Assembly (NCBI RefSeq): GCF_007856155.1
Contig: NZ_CP042266.1
Coordinates: forward strand, 7,564,001-7,628,000
Reading direction: 5' to 3'
DNA length: 64,000 nt
DNA from: Streptomyces qinzhouensis
GTDB lineage: Bacteria; Actinomycetota; Actinomycetes; Streptomycetales; Streptomycetaceae
The notes under the pieces were generated by a model that was given only the letters and a program-made list of their open reading frames with translations, had not been told where the DNA came from and did not search any database. Positions within the stretch are counted from its first letter, which is position 1, and the number at the start of each line of letters is the position of its first letter. Position numbers and translations under genes: made by a program. Shown here in pieces: positions 25,134 to 33,552 of this stretch.

Positions 25134-26390
25134 GTGGGCCTGTTCAACCCTCGCGCCCTGCGCTGGAAGATCGCCGCGCTGACCGCCCTCGCCTGCTGCG
25201 CCGTCGCCGCGGTGATCGCCCTCCTGGTCCGGGAGGACAACCGGGACCAACTGATCCGGGTGGGGCGCGAACGGGCCACCATCCAGCTGGAGATGGAGAG
25301 GGAACAGTACAACGGGACGGAGAAGCGGCCGACGGACATCGATCTCCGTACCCCGGAGGAGACGCCCGCGCCGCTTCTGCGCGATCTGGCCGAACAGCGC
25401 CGCCTGGGCGGGGACATCGGCCTCTGGTACCAGGTCGAGAAGCCCAATGTGCACTGGATGTGGGCGGCGACCCCCGTCGACGACGGCAGGATCCTGATCG
25501 CCAGAACCGATATGTGGCTCGAGGAGCGCAGTCTCCAACTGCAGGACCGCTCCATCGTCACCTCCGTCCTCGTCGCCCTCGCCGTCGTCGTTCCGCTCGC
25601 CGCACTGGCCATGGAACCGGTCGTCCGGCGCCTGGGGCACGGTGCCCGTACCGCCCGGGCGATCGCCGACGGCGATCTCGACGCCCGGATCGGCCGTCGC
25701 GGACGCGCCCGCGACGAGGTCACGGAGATGTCGGCCGCCGTCGACGAGATGGCCGCCGCCCTCCAGCGCAGACTCGAGAGCGAACGACGGTTCACCGCCG
25801 ATGTCGCACATGAACTGCGCACCCCGCTGATGGGCCTGGTCACCACCGCGGGACTGCTGCCCGACGACGAGGTGTCCGGATTGCTCCGGGATCGGGTACG
25901 GGCACTGAACGCGCTGGTCGAGGATCTGCTGGAGATCTCCCGACTCGACGCGGGCATCGAACGGGCCGACTTCGACGCGGTACCGCTCGGCGAGCTCGTC
26001 GCCGATGTCGTACGGCGTCTGGAACCGGGTCCCGGAGTCACCGTCACGGTCTCCGCCGGAGACGACACCCGGGTCCGGACCGATCCGCGCCGGGTGGAAC
26101 GGATCGTGGTGAACCTGGTCGCCAACGCCCAGCGGCACGGCGCCGAACCCGTCGGGATCACCGTCACCGGGAGCCGGATCACGGTCCGCGACCACGGTCC
26201 CGGTTTCCCCGCCGCACTGCTCGACGAGGGCCCGCAGCGGTTCCGGACCGGTGCGAGCGAACGGGGGCGCGGGCACGGGCTGGGACTGACCGTCGCCCAG
26301 GGGCAGGCCGGGGTTCTCGACGCCCGTCTGACCTTCGCCAACGCCCCGGACGGTGGCGCCGTCGCCACCCTCGACCTGGGCCGTGTCTGA
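25134..26390 (+). CDS. Sensor histidine kinase whose 3' end is replaced by a MITE-like insertion
   Basis: 418 residues from the GTG at 25134, six bases past the response-regulator stop. Transmembrane helix 1 is about residues 12-32 and helix 2 about 141-160, flanking an extracellular sensor loop of about 108 residues. HAMP, HisKA with phosphoacceptor His226 in TADVAHELRTPL, and HATPase_c (NLVANAQRHG, DHGPGFP, GRGHGLGLTVAQ) follow. The last codons and the TGA stop lie inside the left terminal inverted repeat of the element at 26382-26550. Without the element the frame would end LDLG-Pro-Val-Pro-stop; with it the end is LDLG-Arg-Val-stop. All catalytic motifs are upstream, so the kinase is probably functional. 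Confidence 0.92.
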   Translation: MGLFNPRALRWKIAALTALACCAVAAVIALLVREDNRDQLIRVGRERATIQLEMEREQYNGTEKRPTDIDLRTPEETPAPLLRDLAEQRRLGGDIGLWYQVEKPNVHWMWAATPVDDGRILIARTDMWLEERSLQLQDRSIVTSVLVALAVVVPLAALAMEPVVRRLGHGARTARAIADGDLDARIGRRGRARDEVTEMSAAVDEMAAALQRRLESERRFTADVAHELRTPLMGLVTTAGLLPDDEVSGLLRDRVRALNALVEDLLEISRLDAGIERADFDAVPLGELVADVVRRLEPGPGVTVTVSAGDDTRVRTDPRRVERIVVNLVANAQRHGAEPVGITVTGSRITVRDHGPGFPAALLDEGPQRFRTGASERGRGHGLGLTVAQGQAGVLDARLTFANAPDGGAVATLDLGRV

Positions 26391-26558
26391 CAAATCCCGT
26401 CTGGCCCGCGACGCCCGGCACGCACACTCGCTGCGTTGTCGGGATTTCCCAAGTACGTCCAGTACGAGGGAAACCCTCCGCCTTGCGATTGCACGCACCG
26501 GACGCCGCAGGCCCCGCCCTCCGGGCGGACGACGCTATTTGTCAGACACGACCTGGGC
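26374..26558. mobile_element. MITE-like element (169 bp) with 14-bp terminal inverted repeats and 8-bp target duplication
   Basis: CGTGTCTGACAAAT at 26382-26395 and its exact inverse at 26537-26550 bound a 169-bp non-coding insert. Inside, a second pair of imperfect arms (GCGACGCCCGGCACGCAC near the left, matching GTGCGTGCACC-like sequence near the right) can form a long stem. ACCTGGGC occurs directly on both sides (26374-26381 and 26551-26558), as a target-site duplication. There is no transposase gene, so mobilisation in trans is inferred. The insertion point is the 3' end of the histidine kinase gene. Confidence 0.85.
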
Positions 26559-26725
26559 CCGGTTCCGTAACCCCGGGTCGGCCGCGTACGACCCTCGCCG
26601 GCGGTGAAACGTAACCGCAACAGGGTTCCGTGGTGGCGGAAACCACGTCGCACCGGTGTCGAAGAACGACTCCCCGAAGGTGATCGGAGTGCCTCACCGC
26701 ACCCGAACCACCGGAGGTCTCCGCC

Positions 26726-27727
26726 ATGTCAGCCGTCTCGCGCCGCACCCCACCGGGCCCCGGAGCCCGGCCCGCCGCGCTCCCCGCCCGCCGTCTGCTC
26801 CTCGTCCTCCTGGCCGTCGGCGCGCTGCTCTCCGGCGCGTGCGCCCGGCCCGCCGCCGACGAAGGGCTTCCCGACCCCGGTATCCCGGGCGTCGCCGCCG
26901 TCGCCGAGTCCATGGACCTGCCCTGGCCGGACGAGGGCCAGGCCAGTGTGGCCGTCGAAGGCATCGGCAGCCTCGGCACCAAGGGCAGGCAGACCCCCGT
27001 CCCGATCGCCAGCGTCACCAAGGTCATGACCGCCTATGTGATCCTGAAGGACCGTCCGATGAAGGACGGCGGGACCGGCGCGAGCGTCGTCGCCGACCAG
27101 CAGGCGGCCGACGAGTCGTTCTCCTCCGTCGAATCGGCCGCACCCGTCCTGGCCGGACGCTCCTACACCCAGCGCGAGCTGCTGGAGATCATGATGGTGT
27201 CCTCCGCCAACAACGTGGCCCGGCTGCTGGCCCGCTGGGACGCGGGCACTCAGGAGGCCTTCGTCGCCAAGATGAACCGGACCGCCGCCGCGCTCGGGAT
27301 GGACCGCACCACCTACACCGGGGTGAGCGGTATCGAGTCCGACACCCGCAGCACCGCCGCCGACCAGATGAAACTGGCCCGCGCCGCCATGAAGGACCCC
27401 GCCTTCCGCGCGATCGTGGCCACGCCGGCCGTGAAGCCACCCGGCGGTGTACGGCTCCCCAACACCAACAAGCTGCTGGGCCGGGACGGTGTCGTCGGAC
27501 TGAAGACCGGCTCCTCGACCCCGGCGGGCGGCAACCTCGTCTGGGCCACCACCCAGAAGATCGGCGGCAGCTCCCGGCTGGTGATCGGCGTCGTGCTGGG
27601 CCAGCGCGCCGGCAGCACTCCCGCCGCGGGCAGCGCCGCCGCACGCGATGCCAGCCTGGCCCTGATCACCTCGGTCCGCGAGGGCCTCCCGGACGCGGTC
27701 ACCCGGGCGGCCGGGGCGGGCGGCTGA
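26726..27727 (+). CDS. D-alanyl-D-alanine carboxypeptidase (class C low-molecular-mass PBP), probable lipoprotein
   Basis: 333 residues from the ATG at 26726. The N-terminus has an Arg-rich region, a hydrophobic stretch (residues 22-36) and a lipobox-like LSGAC (Cys39), so it is exported and probably lipid-anchored. The penicilloyl-serine transferase motifs are complete: Ser96-Val-Thr-Lys99, Ser160-Ala-Asn162 and Lys260-Thr-Gly262. It trims the terminal D-Ala from peptidoglycan stem peptides and would bind beta-lactams. It follows a two-component system, from which it is separated by the MITE. Control by that system is an inference. Confidence 0.9.
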   Translation: MSAVSRRTPPGPGARPAALPARRLLLVLLAVGALLSGACARPAADEGLPDPGIPGVAAVAESMDLPWPDEGQASVAVEGIGSLGTKGRQTPVPIASVTKVMTAYVILKDRPMKDGGTGASVVADQQAADESFSSVESAAPVLAGRSYTQRELLEIMMVSSANNVARLLARWDAGTQEAFVAKMNRTAAALGMDRTTYTGVSGIESDTRSTAADQMKLARAAMKDPAFRAIVATPAVKPPGGVRLPNTNKLLGRDGVVGLKTGSSTPAGGNLVWATTQKIGGSSRLVIGVVLGQRAGSTPAAGSAAARDASLALITSVREGLPDAVTRAAGAGG

Positions 27728-27746
27728 CCGGGCGCGACCGTAACGC

Positions 27747-27852
27747 GGTCGTCGTACCGTCGTCGTACCGCCGCGGTCCTCGTGCCGTCGTCGTCGTTGT
27801 ACCGCCGTGGTCGTCGTACCGTGGTCGTCGGAGCGCCGCCGTACCGCCCGCC
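27747..27852 (+). repeat. Degenerate GTCGTCGTACCG repeats
   Basis: The 185-bp gap after the carboxypeptidase gene holds about eight imperfect copies of GTCGTCGTACCG or shorter GTACCG units. The tract is simple-sequence DNA without a gene. It lies between two convergent genes and might reduce read-through. Confidence 0.6.
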
Positions 27853-27912
27853 GACGGTCCGGGCCCGCCGATGTCGGCTTCGGCGGGCCCGGCGAAATCC
27901 GTAGGACAGGCC

Positions 27913-28188
27913 CTACACCCGGGCGTACAGGTCATAGGTGCCCCAGCTGTTGAGGGAGCACCACCACACTTTCCCCCAGAGGACTTCGCCCGCGGTCCCC
28001 GCCGCCTGGCAGCTCTCCAGCGTGGGGTAACGGCCGTGGACGATCCACGGCCATGCGGCGGCGGTGGCCGCTGTCGCGGTGGGGGCGGCCGTGGCGGGCG
28101 CCGCGGCGGCGGACGGGGTCACGGTGAGGGCGAGTGCCCCCGCCGTCAGAGCGGCTGAGCCGAGCACGATTCCAATGCGTCTGATCAT
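27913..28188 (-). CDS. Small secreted protein of unknown function
   Basis: 91 residues from the ATG at 28188, which has GGGAGT nine bases upstream; a much longer open frame upstream is spurious. An Arg-Arg then hydrophobic signal peptide ends near AAAA (residue about 30). A short Ala/Thr-rich linker and a compact mature domain follow: PWIVHGRYPTLESCQAAG, then VLWGKVWWCSLNSWGTYDLYAR. Two cysteines could form a disulfide. Small secreted proteins of this kind are common in Streptomyces, but I do not recognise a named family. Confidence 0.75.
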   Translation of the reverse strand: MIRRIGIVLGSAALTAGALALTVTPSAAAAPATAAPTATAATAAAWPWIVHGRYPTLESCQAAGTAGEVLWGKVWWCSLNSWGTYDLYARV

Positions 28189-28838
28189 GAAAGTACTCCC
28201 TTGGAAACGGAAGAGAGCGTGACAGAGCGGAGAGAATGTCCAGTACGGGCCGTCCGGCCGACGGCCAAGGGAGAACGTAGCGACGGCCCCGAAGCGGTAA
28301 CAAGAGGTCTGGACCAGGGAATCGCTGTACATGGTGCGGACAGTGGCCTCCCCGGCCGCATCCGCCCCCGGAACCCCGGAGGACCCACTCGAACCGCGGC
28401 CTCCCGGGCCGGTTGCCCGCACGGCGGCCGCCAACAGGCCCTCGGGGATGGCCCGTACGGCCCGACAGTATGCCCAATCAGTCATGAGCATTTCAACCGT
28501 GGTCAAAGGCCGGTCAAGCCGGTAAGTTGTCGCACGCACAGCGGACACGGAGGTCCGGAAAGCGGCGATCCCGCGAGGGCCACCGTCCCGATGTGTGCCC
28601 GACGCCCTGTCATGACGAGCGGGGCGGCCGGGCCCGGGCGGTACTCGTCGCCGTCCGTATTCCCCCGCTGTGCCCAGCGCACCATTCACGCCGCCTCCGT
28701 GCGGCGAGCTGTTCCACCTTCCGCGCCCCGGCCCCGTTTCCACCGGGTGTTCCCCACACCCCGTACGGCCCGGGCGCGTTCCCCCACACACCGGCCGCCG
28801 GCTTGCCGCGGCCGGACGACGAAAGGTGTCAGCCCTCC
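28189..28838. other. Gene-free 650-bp divergent promoter region
   Basis: No convincing gene is seen. Short open frames on both strands lack family features. The segment 28466-28525 is AT-rich for this genome (AATCAGTCATGAGCATTTC) and is the likely promoter region for the S8 peptidase gene. The small secreted protein is divergently transcribed from the other end. Confidence 0.4.
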
Positions 28839-30005
28839 ATGCGCAAGACCCACATCTCCGGCATCGCCGCCGGGGCCCTCGGACTCGCCCTGCCGATCGC
28901 CCTCGTTCCCGCCACCGGATCCGCCGCCCCCGTCCCCACCCCGCTGGTCTCGGTCGCCCAGGCCCCGGCGGAGGCCGAGCTCAAGGGCCGGTACATCGTC
29001 ACCGTGAAGGCCGGCAACGACGCGGCGGCCGTCGCCGACGCGAAGTCGGTCAGAACGGACTACGTCTACGACGAAGTCATCAACGGCTTCGCCGCCTCGC
29101 TCACCTCGTCCCAGCTGGCCGCCCTCCGCGCCGACAAGCGCATCGCGTCCATCGAGGAGGACCAGAAGGTCGTCTCCAAGGCCACTCAGAACAACGCCCC
29201 CTGGGGTCTGGACCGAATAGACCAGCGCACCGGGCGCAACACCACCTACACCTACACCGGTACCGGCGCGGGGGTGACCGCGTACATCATCGACTCCGGT
29301 ATCTACACCGCCCACCCCGACTTCGGGAACCGCGCCCGCAATGTCTTCGACGCCTTCGGCGGCAACGGCCAGGACTGCAACGGCCACGGCACCCATGTCG
29401 CGGGCACCGTCGGCGGTGCGACCTACGGCGTGGCCAAGGCCGTCCAGCTGCGCGGTGTGAAGGTCCTCAACTGTCAGGGCTCGGGCTCCTTCTCGGCCAT
29501 CATCGCGGGCTTCGACTGGGTCCGGCAGAACGCGGTGAAGCCCGCGGTCGCCAACGCCTCCCTCGGCGGCGGCTACTCGGCCGCCCTCAACAACGCGGCC
29601 ACGGCCCTGGCCAACTCCGGTGTCCACACCACCGTCGCGGCGGGCAACAACAACCAGAACGCCTGCAACTACTCCCCGGCCAGCGCCCCCGGCGCCCTCT
29701 CCATCGCCGCCTCGGACTCCGCCGACAACAAGGCGAGCTTCAGCAACTGGGGCGACTGCACCGACCTCTACGGTCCCGGCGTCGGCGTCGTCTCCACCCG
29801 GATGGGCGGCGGCACCACCAGCATGAACGGTACGTCGATGGCCGCGCCGCACGTCGCGGGCGTCGCCGCGCTCTACAAGGGCGCCTACGGCGAGGCCTCC
29901 AGCACCACCGTCAACAACTGGATCATCAACAACAGCACCGCCAACGCGATCCGGGGCAATGTCACCGGTACACCCAACCGGCTGCTGTTCAAGTCGACCC
30001 TCTGA
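28839..30005 (+). CDS. Secreted S8-family subtilisin-like serine protease with propeptide
   Basis: 388 residues from the ATG at 28839 (GAAAGG upstream). The signal peptide is about residues 1-29 and the I9 inhibitor propeptide about 48-113 (RYIVTVKAG ... RIASIEED). The mature peptidase of the proteinase K/aqualysin type has the catalytic triad Asp152 (IIDSGI), His183 (GHGTHVAG) and Ser333 (GTSMAAPHVAG), with oxyanion Asn270 in AAGN. The propeptide would be removed autocatalytically near residue 115 after export. Cys180, Cys211 and others could form disulfides. It converges on a trypsin-like protease gene and shares a terminator with it. Confidence 0.95.
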   Translation: MRKTHISGIAAGALGLALPIALVPATGSAAPVPTPLVSVAQAPAEAELKGRYIVTVKAGNDAAAVADAKSVRTDYVYDEVINGFAASLTSSQLAALRADKRIASIEEDQKVVSKATQNNAPWGLDRIDQRTGRNTTYTYTGTGAGVTAYIIDSGIYTAHPDFGNRARNVFDAFGGNGQDCNGHGTHVAGTVGGATYGVAKAVQLRGVKVLNCQGSGSFSAIIAGFDWVRQNAVKPAVANASLGGGYSAALNNAATALANSGVHTTVAAGNNNQNACNYSPASAPGALSIAASDSADNKASFSNWGDCTDLYGPGVGVVSTRMGGGTTSMNGTSMAAPHVAGVAALYKGAYGEASSTTVNNWIINNSTANAIRGNVTGTPNRLLFKSTL

Positions 30006-30061
30006 CCCTGCCGCCCGCGCGGCGCGCGGGCCGGGAGTGACACCGCTCCCATGAGCCGAAA

Positions 30062-30088
30062 GGGCCCGGCCGGAGTCCGGCCGGGCCC
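30062..30088. terminator. Bidirectional terminator hairpin between two protease genes
   Basis: GGGCCCGGCCGG (30062-30073) and CCGGCCGGGCCC (30077-30088) form a perfect 12-bp stem with an AGT loop, between the convergent S8 and S1 protease genes. Confidence 0.85.
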
Positions 30089-30110
30089 CCGCGTACTCTC
30101 CGTCCGGCTG

Positions 30111-30866
30111 TCAGACGCCGGCGATCGACTGGATCCAGGGGCGGTAAGCCGTCACATTGGTGTAGGCCGTGATGGTCTGCCGGTCACTGGTGGAGGCCAC
30201 GCCGACCTGCACGCCGTTGGCCGTCATCGGACCGCCGGAGTCGCCGCCCGCGGTGATGCCGTCGCCGCGGCGGGCGCAGATCGCCGAGCCGTTGTAGGCG
30301 TCGCGGCAGCCGCCGGTCACCACGACCTTGGCGACCTTCAGATAGCGGGACTGGCAGTTGATCTCCGAACCGCACTGGGAGGTGGCTCCCCAGCCGAAGA
30401 CCTGGACGGTCTGGTTCACCGAGACCGAGCCCGGCTGGCCGAGGGGCGAGTAGGTCGCCGCGACCGAGCGGTCGAGTCTGACCAGGGAGAGGTCCGACGA
30501 CGCGTGGTTGTAGACGGCGGATCCGTTGGCCACGGTGCCGCCGCTGGTCTGGTCGAGGCTGCCGATACGGAACGAAAGACCGCCGCCGCTCACACAGTGC
30601 CGGGCGGTCAGAATCCAGGTCGGCGCGATGATCGTGGCGCTGCACGTCTGACGGCCGTTGGAGAACAGCCGGGCCGCCCACGGGGCATCGGTGGCGTAAC
30701 CTCCACCGATGATCGGCAGGGCCGCGGTACCGGCAGCGGCGCTCGGCGCGCTCCCGACGGCCGGTGCCGGTGCCGGTGCCGGCGCCTGGGCGTTCGCGGC
30801 GGGGGCGAGGGTGACGACCGAGGCCGCGGCGGCCACGAGGGCGGGTATGAGCCGGGTGATGCGCAT
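30111..30866 (-). CDS. Secreted trypsin-like serine protease (S1 family)
   Basis: 251 residues from the ATG at 30866 (GGAGAAG upstream); a longer frame upstream lacks a signal sequence. The signal peptide is about residues 1-26, followed by an Ala-Pro-rich propeptide (27-50). The mature N-terminus is around Ile52-Ile53-Gly-Gly. The triad is His90 (LTARHC), Asp125 (SSDLSLVRL) and Ser210 (GGDSGGP). Six cysteines are placed for the usual S1 disulfides. Streptogrisin or Streptomyces-trypsin-like activity is expected outside the cell. It probably acts in the same extracellular degradation as the neighbouring S8 protease. Confidence 0.93.
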   Translation of the reverse strand: MRITRLIPALVAAAASVVTLAPAANAQAPAPAPAPAVGSAPSAAAGTAALPIIGGGYATDAPWAARLFSNGRQTCSATIIAPTWILTARHCVSGGGLSFRIGSLDQTSGGTVANGSAVYNHASSDLSLVRLDRSVAATYSPLGQPGSVSVNQTVQVFGWGATSQCGSEINCQSRYLKVAKVVVTGGCRDAYNGSAICARRGDGITAGGDSGGPMTANGVQVGVASTSDRQTITAYTNVTAYRPWIQSIAGV

Positions 30867-31162
30867 GTGGTCTTCTCCATGGTGTGGGGGGTGATGGAGC
30901 CCTGCGGGATGGTGCAGGAGGTGGCGCACGCCGTGGGGTTGATGGCGTGTCGCTATGACGTGTGCATGACATAGAGCCGCGGGGAGAATCTGACAGACAC
31001 CGCGCCGTCGGCGCAAGAGGGCGGCGCCCGCGGGCCGGCGCCGTACCTCACCCGGAGGCCGTGCGGTACGCCCCCGGGTGACCGGCCCCGTCGCCCGCCG
31101 CCGTCCGGGGCCCGGCGTGGTAGGGATCATCCGTAGCACCCGAACCCCCACGAAAGGCCCCC

Positions 31163-32722
31163 ATGAGCGCGGAACCCACCCCGGCGGGCGGCGGACTGCA
31201 CTGCCTGGTCACCGGCGCCACCGGCTACATCGGCGGCCGGCTCGTACCCGAGCTCCTCGCGGCGGGGCACCGCGTCCGGGCCATGGCCCGGACGCCCCGC
31301 GCCCTGCGCGACCACGCCTGGGCGGACCGGGCCGAAGTGGTACGCGGCGATGTCACCGACGCCGAATCCGTCGCCGCCGCCATGGCCGGCATCGACGTGG
31401 CGTACTACCTCGTACACGCCCTGGGAACCGGCAAGGGATTCGAGGAGACCGACCGCCGGGCAGCCAGGATCTTCGGCGAGCGGGCGCGGGCGGCGGGCGT
31501 CCGGCGGATCGTCTACCTCGGCGGGCTCACCCCCGCCGGGGTGCCGGAGCGGGAACTCTCCCCGCATCTGCGCTCCCGCGCCGAAGTCGGCCGGATCCTC
31601 CTCGACTCCGGAGTCCCCGCCACCGTACTGCGCGCCGCCGTCATCATCGGCTCGGGCTCCGCCTCTTTCGAGATGCTCCGCTATCTCACCGAGCGGCTGC
31701 CCGTCATGATCACCCCGCGCTGGGTCCGCACCCGGATCCAGCCGGTGGCGGTACGGGACGTGCTGCGCACGCTCACCGCGAGCGCCACGATGCCCCCGGA
31801 CGTCAGCCGGACCTTCGACGTCGGCGGCCCCGATGTGCTGACGTACCGCGAAATGATGCTCCGTTACGCGGCGGTCGCCGGGCTCCCGCGACGGCTGATC
31901 CTGCCGGTACCCGTCCTCACGCCCAGACTGTCCGCGCTCTGGGTCGGACTGGTCACCCCCGTTCCCGGCGCCATCGCCCACCCGCTGGCCGAATCGCTCC
32001 GTCACGAGGTGGTGTGCCAGGAGAACGACATCAGCCGTTACGTTCCCGAGGTGCCGGGGCATCCGCTGGACTTCGACACCTCGGTGGCACTGGCGCTGCG
32101 CCGGGTGCGGGATGCCGGGGTCACCACCCGCTGGTCCTCGGCCTCGGTGCCGGGCGCCCCCAGCGATCCACTGCCCACCGACCCCGACTGGGCGGGCGGC
32201 AGCCTCTACACCGACGAGCGCGAGCGGACGGTGGACGCGCCCGCCGGGGAGCTGTGGCGGGTCGTCGAGGGCATCGGCGGCGAGAACGGCTGGTACTCCT
32301 TCCCGCTCGGCTGGGCCGTCCGCGGCCATCTCGACCGGCTGGCGGGCGGTGTCGGACTGCGCCGCGGCCGCCGGGACGCCACCAGGCTGCGGATCGGCGA
32401 CTCCCTCGACTTCTGGCGGGTGGAGGAGATCGAACCGGGAAGGCTGCTGCGGCTCCGTGCCGAGATGCGGCTGCCCGGTCTTGCCTGGCTGGAGCTCTGC
32501 TGCGAACCGCTGGGGGAGGGGCGGGCCCGCTACCGGCAGCGGGCCCTGTTCCATCCGCACGGGCTCCTCGGGCACACGTACTGGTGGAGCGTCGCCCCCT
32601 TCCACGCCTTCGTCTTCGGGGGAATGGCCCGGAACATCACCCGCGCCGCGGCCGCCGGGGCCGGCCGTCCGACCGCCGCGCGAGGTGCGGCCGCCGGGGG
32701 GACACCGCCCCCCGGCGGGTGA
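31163..32722 (+). CDS. NAD(P)-binding SDR fused to a DUF2867 domain
   Basis: 519 residues from the ATG at 31163 (GAAAGG upstream). The N-terminal atypical-SDR/NmrA-like domain has LVTGATGYIGGRLV (residues 14-27) and YYLVHALGTGKGFEETD. The C-terminal DUF2867 domain runs from about residue 345 (WAGGSLYTDERERTV) to the end, including ALFHPHGLLGHTYWWSVAPFH. The architecture and length match a common actinobacterial family of unknown substrate. Both halves are intact. The last 30 residues are Ala/Gly-rich tail. It is not visibly in an operon. Confidence 0.88.
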   Translation: MSAEPTPAGGGLHCLVTGATGYIGGRLVPELLAAGHRVRAMARTPRALRDHAWADRAEVVRGDVTDAESVAAAMAGIDVAYYLVHALGTGKGFEETDRRAARIFGERARAAGVRRIVYLGGLTPAGVPERELSPHLRSRAEVGRILLDSGVPATVLRAAVIIGSGSASFEMLRYLTERLPVMITPRWVRTRIQPVAVRDVLRTLTASATMPPDVSRTFDVGGPDVLTYREMMLRYAAVAGLPRRLILPVPVLTPRLSALWVGLVTPVPGAIAHPLAESLRHEVVCQENDISRYVPEVPGHPLDFDTSVALALRRVRDAGVTTRWSSASVPGAPSDPLPTDPDWAGGSLYTDERERTVDAPAGELWRVVEGIGGENGWYSFPLGWAVRGHLDRLAGGVGLRRGRRDATRLRIGDSLDFWRVEEIEPGRLLRLRAEMRLPGLAWLELCCEPLGEGRARYRQRALFHPHGLLGHTYWWSVAPFHAFVFGGMARNITRAAAAGAGRPTAARGAAAGGTPPPGG

Positions 32723-32907
32723 AGCGGTGCGGTGAACAGCGGCGGACGGCCGTGCGTGCGCCGCGGCGGAGCCCGCCGGGCTCGCACTCCGGTCCCGCTC
32801 GCGCTCCCGCTCGCACTCCGCTCCGGGCTCCGGCTCGCACTCCGGTCCGTCAAGAACACTCCGACCGTCGGCAGGACCGTCGGCAGGACGTCCCCCGACC
32901 GGCCGTG

Positions 32908-33552
32908 CTACCCCGGTGGAACCGTCTGCCGGTCGGGGTCGTCGGCCCATCTCCCCAGCTCCCCCGGCCCCATCGAAGACAGCTCGGGCCGTTGCCCCGA
33001 CCGGCGGGAGTCGACTTCGGCGTCGCACATGGTGGGGACCGTCGTACCGTCGATGCCCGAGAGCATCACCTCGGTCCAGCCCGTCGGGTCCACCGCGTAC
33101 ACGGCGGTACAGATCGTCTGCCAGACCGCGGTGTCGGAGAGGGAAGCGATCCTGAACGGGAGCTTGACCGCGATCCGCTGGTCGACCCGTGCCGCCCCCG
33201 TCGGCCCCGCGCCCGGCAGCCTGGGCAACGCGGTGCGCAGACCCGTGTCGCGCTCCATGGGCGTGGGGCCCTCGAACAGGGCTTGCAAGGCTTCGTCCAT
33301 CGGCTGGTCGGGCCGTGTGATCCGCCCCTTCGGCGGGCGTTCCCGGTACACCGGGATCAGCGCCCCTTCGGCAGACTCCAGGAACACCAGCATCCAAGGC
33401 GGACCGGTCGGCACGGGAATCGCCCCGGGACCGCCCGCCTCGATCGGTTCGGTGCCACTGATGCCGCATCCCGACAGCAGGGCGACGGCCAGCACCAGCG
33501 CGCCCGCGCGGCGCCCGCTCCGACGAAGGGTGCCGTGGGCTCCCCTCATCAC
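32908..33552 (-). CDS. Lipoprotein encoded with a two-component system
   Basis: 214 residues from GTG at 33552 (GTGA overlap with the kinase stop; an ATG follows at 33549). The N-terminus is Arg-rich, then hydrophobic, ending in the lipobox LLSGC (Cys about residue 29). The rest, including the FLESAEGALIPVYRERPP segment and an Ile/Val-rich core, recalls the GerMN-like fold of lipoproteins such as LpqB and CseA that modulate a partner kinase. The order regulator-kinase-lipoprotein with overlapping stops and starts supports a sensing accessory role. The family assignment is tentative. Confidence 0.7.
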   Translation of the reverse strand: MMRGAHGTLRRSGRRAGALVLAVALLSGCGISGTEPIEAGGPGAIPVPTGPPWMLVFLESAEGALIPVYRERPPKGRITRPDQPMDEALQALFEGPTPMERDTGLRTALPRLPGAGPTGAARVDQRIAVKLPFRIASLSDTAVWQTICTAVYAVDPTGWTEVMLSGIDGTTVPTMCDAEVDSRRSGQRPELSSMGPGELGRWADDPDRQTVPPG

